A stretch of DNA of 8,155 nt from Bacteriovoracales bacterium (GTDB taxonomy: Bacteria > Bdellovibrionota > Bacteriovoracia > Bacteriovoracales > Bacteriovoracaceae): NCBI GenBank assembly GCA_007117175.1, contig SKGZ01000185.1:1-8155 (forward strand). Reading direction: 5' to 3'. The translations under genes were made by a program, and so were the position numbers. Under the pieces are notes generated by a model that saw nothing but the letters and a program-made list of their open reading frames with translations, did no database searches and was not told the origin of the DNA. Every line of letters begins with the position of its first letter. The first letter of the stretch is position 1. Shown here piece by piece: positions 7,011 to 8,155 of the stretch.

Positions 7011-7077
7011 ACTCTGTTGTCTAATTGTGATTTTAATACAACAATAAAGTATTGAAAACTCATATGAAAGGTGAAGT
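7011..7077 (+). other. 67-base intergenic gap, possible transcription-unit boundary
   Basis: This is the only gap longer than two bases in the window. It is AT-rich. Two mutually exclusive weak inverted repeats are visible: TAGAC/GTCTA (7008-7012 with 7019-7023) and TGTTGT/ACAACA (7015-7020 with 7038-7043). Neither is GC-rich or followed by a T run. A poor sigma-70-like pair, TTGTGA at 7025-7030 and AGTATT at 7048-7053 with 17-base spacing, could start transcription of the receiver gene, but in DNA this AT-rich such matches are expected by chance. Confidence 0.35.
7067..7074 (+). promoter_or_regulatory. Ribosome binding site AAAGGTGA for the receiver-domain gene
   Basis: AAAGGTGA complements the 5' half of the anti-Shine-Dalgarno and ends 3 bases before the ATG at 7078. 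The receiver fold begins immediately after that ATG, so the start is well supported. Confidence 0.75.
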
Positions 7078-8155
7078 ATGGGACACCGCATTTTAGTTGC
7101 AGACGATAGTGCTAATATTCAAAAAGTCATAGAGCTTATTTTAAAGCAAGAAGATTATGAATCCTATCAATGCTTAAACTCTGAACAGCTTGACGATTTG
7201 ATACAGCAAGTCAGTCCTGATTTGTTATTATTGGATTTTAACTTAACAGATCAAATGGATGGCTATCAGTTGGCAAGTAGTCTCAAGGCAAAATCACCGC
7301 TCATTAAAATCGTGTTACTTTTTGGAACATTTGAAACCGTTGATGAGGAGAAACTGCAAGAAGCTCAAGTGGATAGCTACCTTTTTAAACCCTTTGATGG
7401 GGAGAAGTTGCTTAAAACATGTAACACCGTTTTAGGGGTTGCCACTGATGATGGCACAGGAGTTAATATTTATGAAAAAGCGGAGGCAACTAAAACAGGA
7501 ATTATGCCAGAAGAACTTTCAAAGAAGCTATCAGAAGAAGTTGAAGAGGATGAATTCTCTCAATGGGGAGTAGAGATTCCGGGTGAACTGGGGGAGCCGC
7601 AAGAAGATAATATTGAAAATGAGATAGAGGGAACAAGTCTTAATGAACTTCCTGGTGAAATTGGTCAGGAAGAGGGGGCTGTGCATTTTCCTGAAGAAAG
7701 TGATCTTGATTATCCAGAGGTGATTCAAGAAACTCAAGACGAAGATGGATCACCAAGCTCTAAGCTGATTTCTGTTGAAGACTTTAAGTCTGATGTTATG
7801 GGGCAGGAGATTAAAGAAGAAAAAACAGATGTAATGCAGGTCAAGAAGCAAGACTTAGGAACGAATACAATGACTCGCATTAAAAACGAACTAGATCAGC
7901 AAAAACGTGAGGAAGATGATATTTGGGAAGTGGATGATGAAGAGCAAGCAATTCTTCCAGAGGGCGGTCATCCCTCAAGAGCTATGGATCCCGCTGAACT
8001 TGTTGGAAACCCTCATTTTATGGACGAGCTTGTAGGTTTAGTGCAAGAAAAAATTATCAGCGAATATCTTGATTCTCTTCGCAGCGAAGTTAAGGATCAG
8101 CTGGAGCATCAGCTTAAAAAAGAAATTAAAAATACTCTTATTGAGAATCTTGAGG
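7078..8155 (+). CDS. Receiver-domain protein with long acidic linker and helical C-terminus, 3' partial
   Basis: The frame stays open from ATG to the window end (359 residues seen, C-terminus missing). Residues 1-120 are a CheY-like receiver: ILVADDS (5-11) with acidic D9-D10, phospho-acceptor D53 in LLLLDFN, and K104-P105 in YLFKPF. The switch position that is usually Thr or Ser, 22 residues before the Lys, appears to be F82 (LLFGTFE). About 125-300 is a strongly acidic, low-complexity linker with two PGE-[LI]-G units (168-172, 192-196). From MDPAELVGNP (303-312) on, the sequence is amphipathic helix with a charged coiled-coil look. No DNA-binding or enzymatic domain is visible. Polarity proteins such as RomR of Myxococcus and Bdellovibrio share the plan of receiver plus low-complexity tail, but I cannot assign orthology. 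It is separated from the FHA/PP2C genes by a 67-base gap, so membership of the same operon is uncertain. Confidence 0.85.
   Translation, partial: MGHRILVADDSANIQKVIELILKQEDYESYQCLNSEQLDDLIQQVSPDLLLLDFNLTDQMDGYQLASSLKAKSPLIKIVLLFGTFETVDEEKLQEAQVDSYLFKPFDGEKLLKTCNTVLGVATDDGTGVNIYEKAEATKTGIMPEELSKKLSEEVEEDEFSQWGVEIPGELGEPQEDNIENEIEGTSLNELPGEIGQEEGAVHFPEESDLDYPEVIQETQDEDGSPSSKLISVEDFKSDVMGQEIKEEKTDVMQVKKQDLGTNTMTRIKNELDQQKREEDDIWEVDDEEQAILPEGGHPSRAMDPAELVGNPHFMDELVGLVQEKIISEYLDSLRSEVKDQLEHQLKKEIKNTLIENLE

Noticed and set aside
7008..7043. Possible terminator after the PP2C gene.
   Set aside because: The two alternative stems have only 5 and 6 base pairs, are AT-rich and are not followed by a T run.

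Overview
The window is a single-strand run of seven genes, all on the + strand and almost without gaps. It reads as the 3' part of a Tad (tight adherence / Flp pilus) secretion operon with an attached set of phospho-signalling genes, followed by a receiver-domain protein that runs off the window. The DNA is AT-rich with many A and T runs, and starts are ATG or GTG. A Tad platform gene next to several FHA-domain membrane proteins, a PP2C phosphatase and a receiver of the 'ADDS-x-x-IQKVI' type is a combination I associate with low-GC Bdellovibrionota or other former deltaproteobacteria (Bacteriovorax/Halobacteriovorax-like). That assignment is inference; there is no rRNA or other taxonomic marker here.

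Layout: (1) 1-1324, TadC-type inner-membrane platform protein, cut at its 5' end, with an unusual cysteine-containing extension in front of its first membrane segment. (2) 1327-1677, small DUF192 protein. (3) 1670-3205, membrane sensor built as FHA - TM - extracytoplasmic domain - TM - HAMP-like - PAS, ending where a histidine kinase would normally begin. (4) 3207-4169, FHA - TM - TPR protein. (5) 4144-6279, larger relative with a degenerate FHA, an intact FHA, one TM and a long TPR/coiled-coil region. (6) 6279-7010, PP2C-family protein phosphatase. (7) A 67-base gap, the only intergenic space of any size, then 7078 to the window end: a receiver domain with a long acidic linker and a helical C-terminal part, incomplete.

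How the genes may work together: FHA domains bind phosphothreonine and PP2C enzymes remove it. Four FHA folds in three membrane proteins plus a phosphatase, translationally linked to a Tad platform gene, therefore suggest that assembly or activity of the pilus/secretion machine is controlled by Ser/Thr phosphorylation. The logic resembles the FHA-kinase-phosphatase control of type VI secretion. No Ser/Thr kinase is present in the window, so it should be encoded upstream, downstream or elsewhere. Both TPR regions are predicted to lie outside the inner membrane while the FHA domains are inside, so these proteins could carry a cytoplasmic phospho-signal to the periplasmic part of the machine. No RNA gene, mobile element, CRISPR array or convincing terminator was seen.
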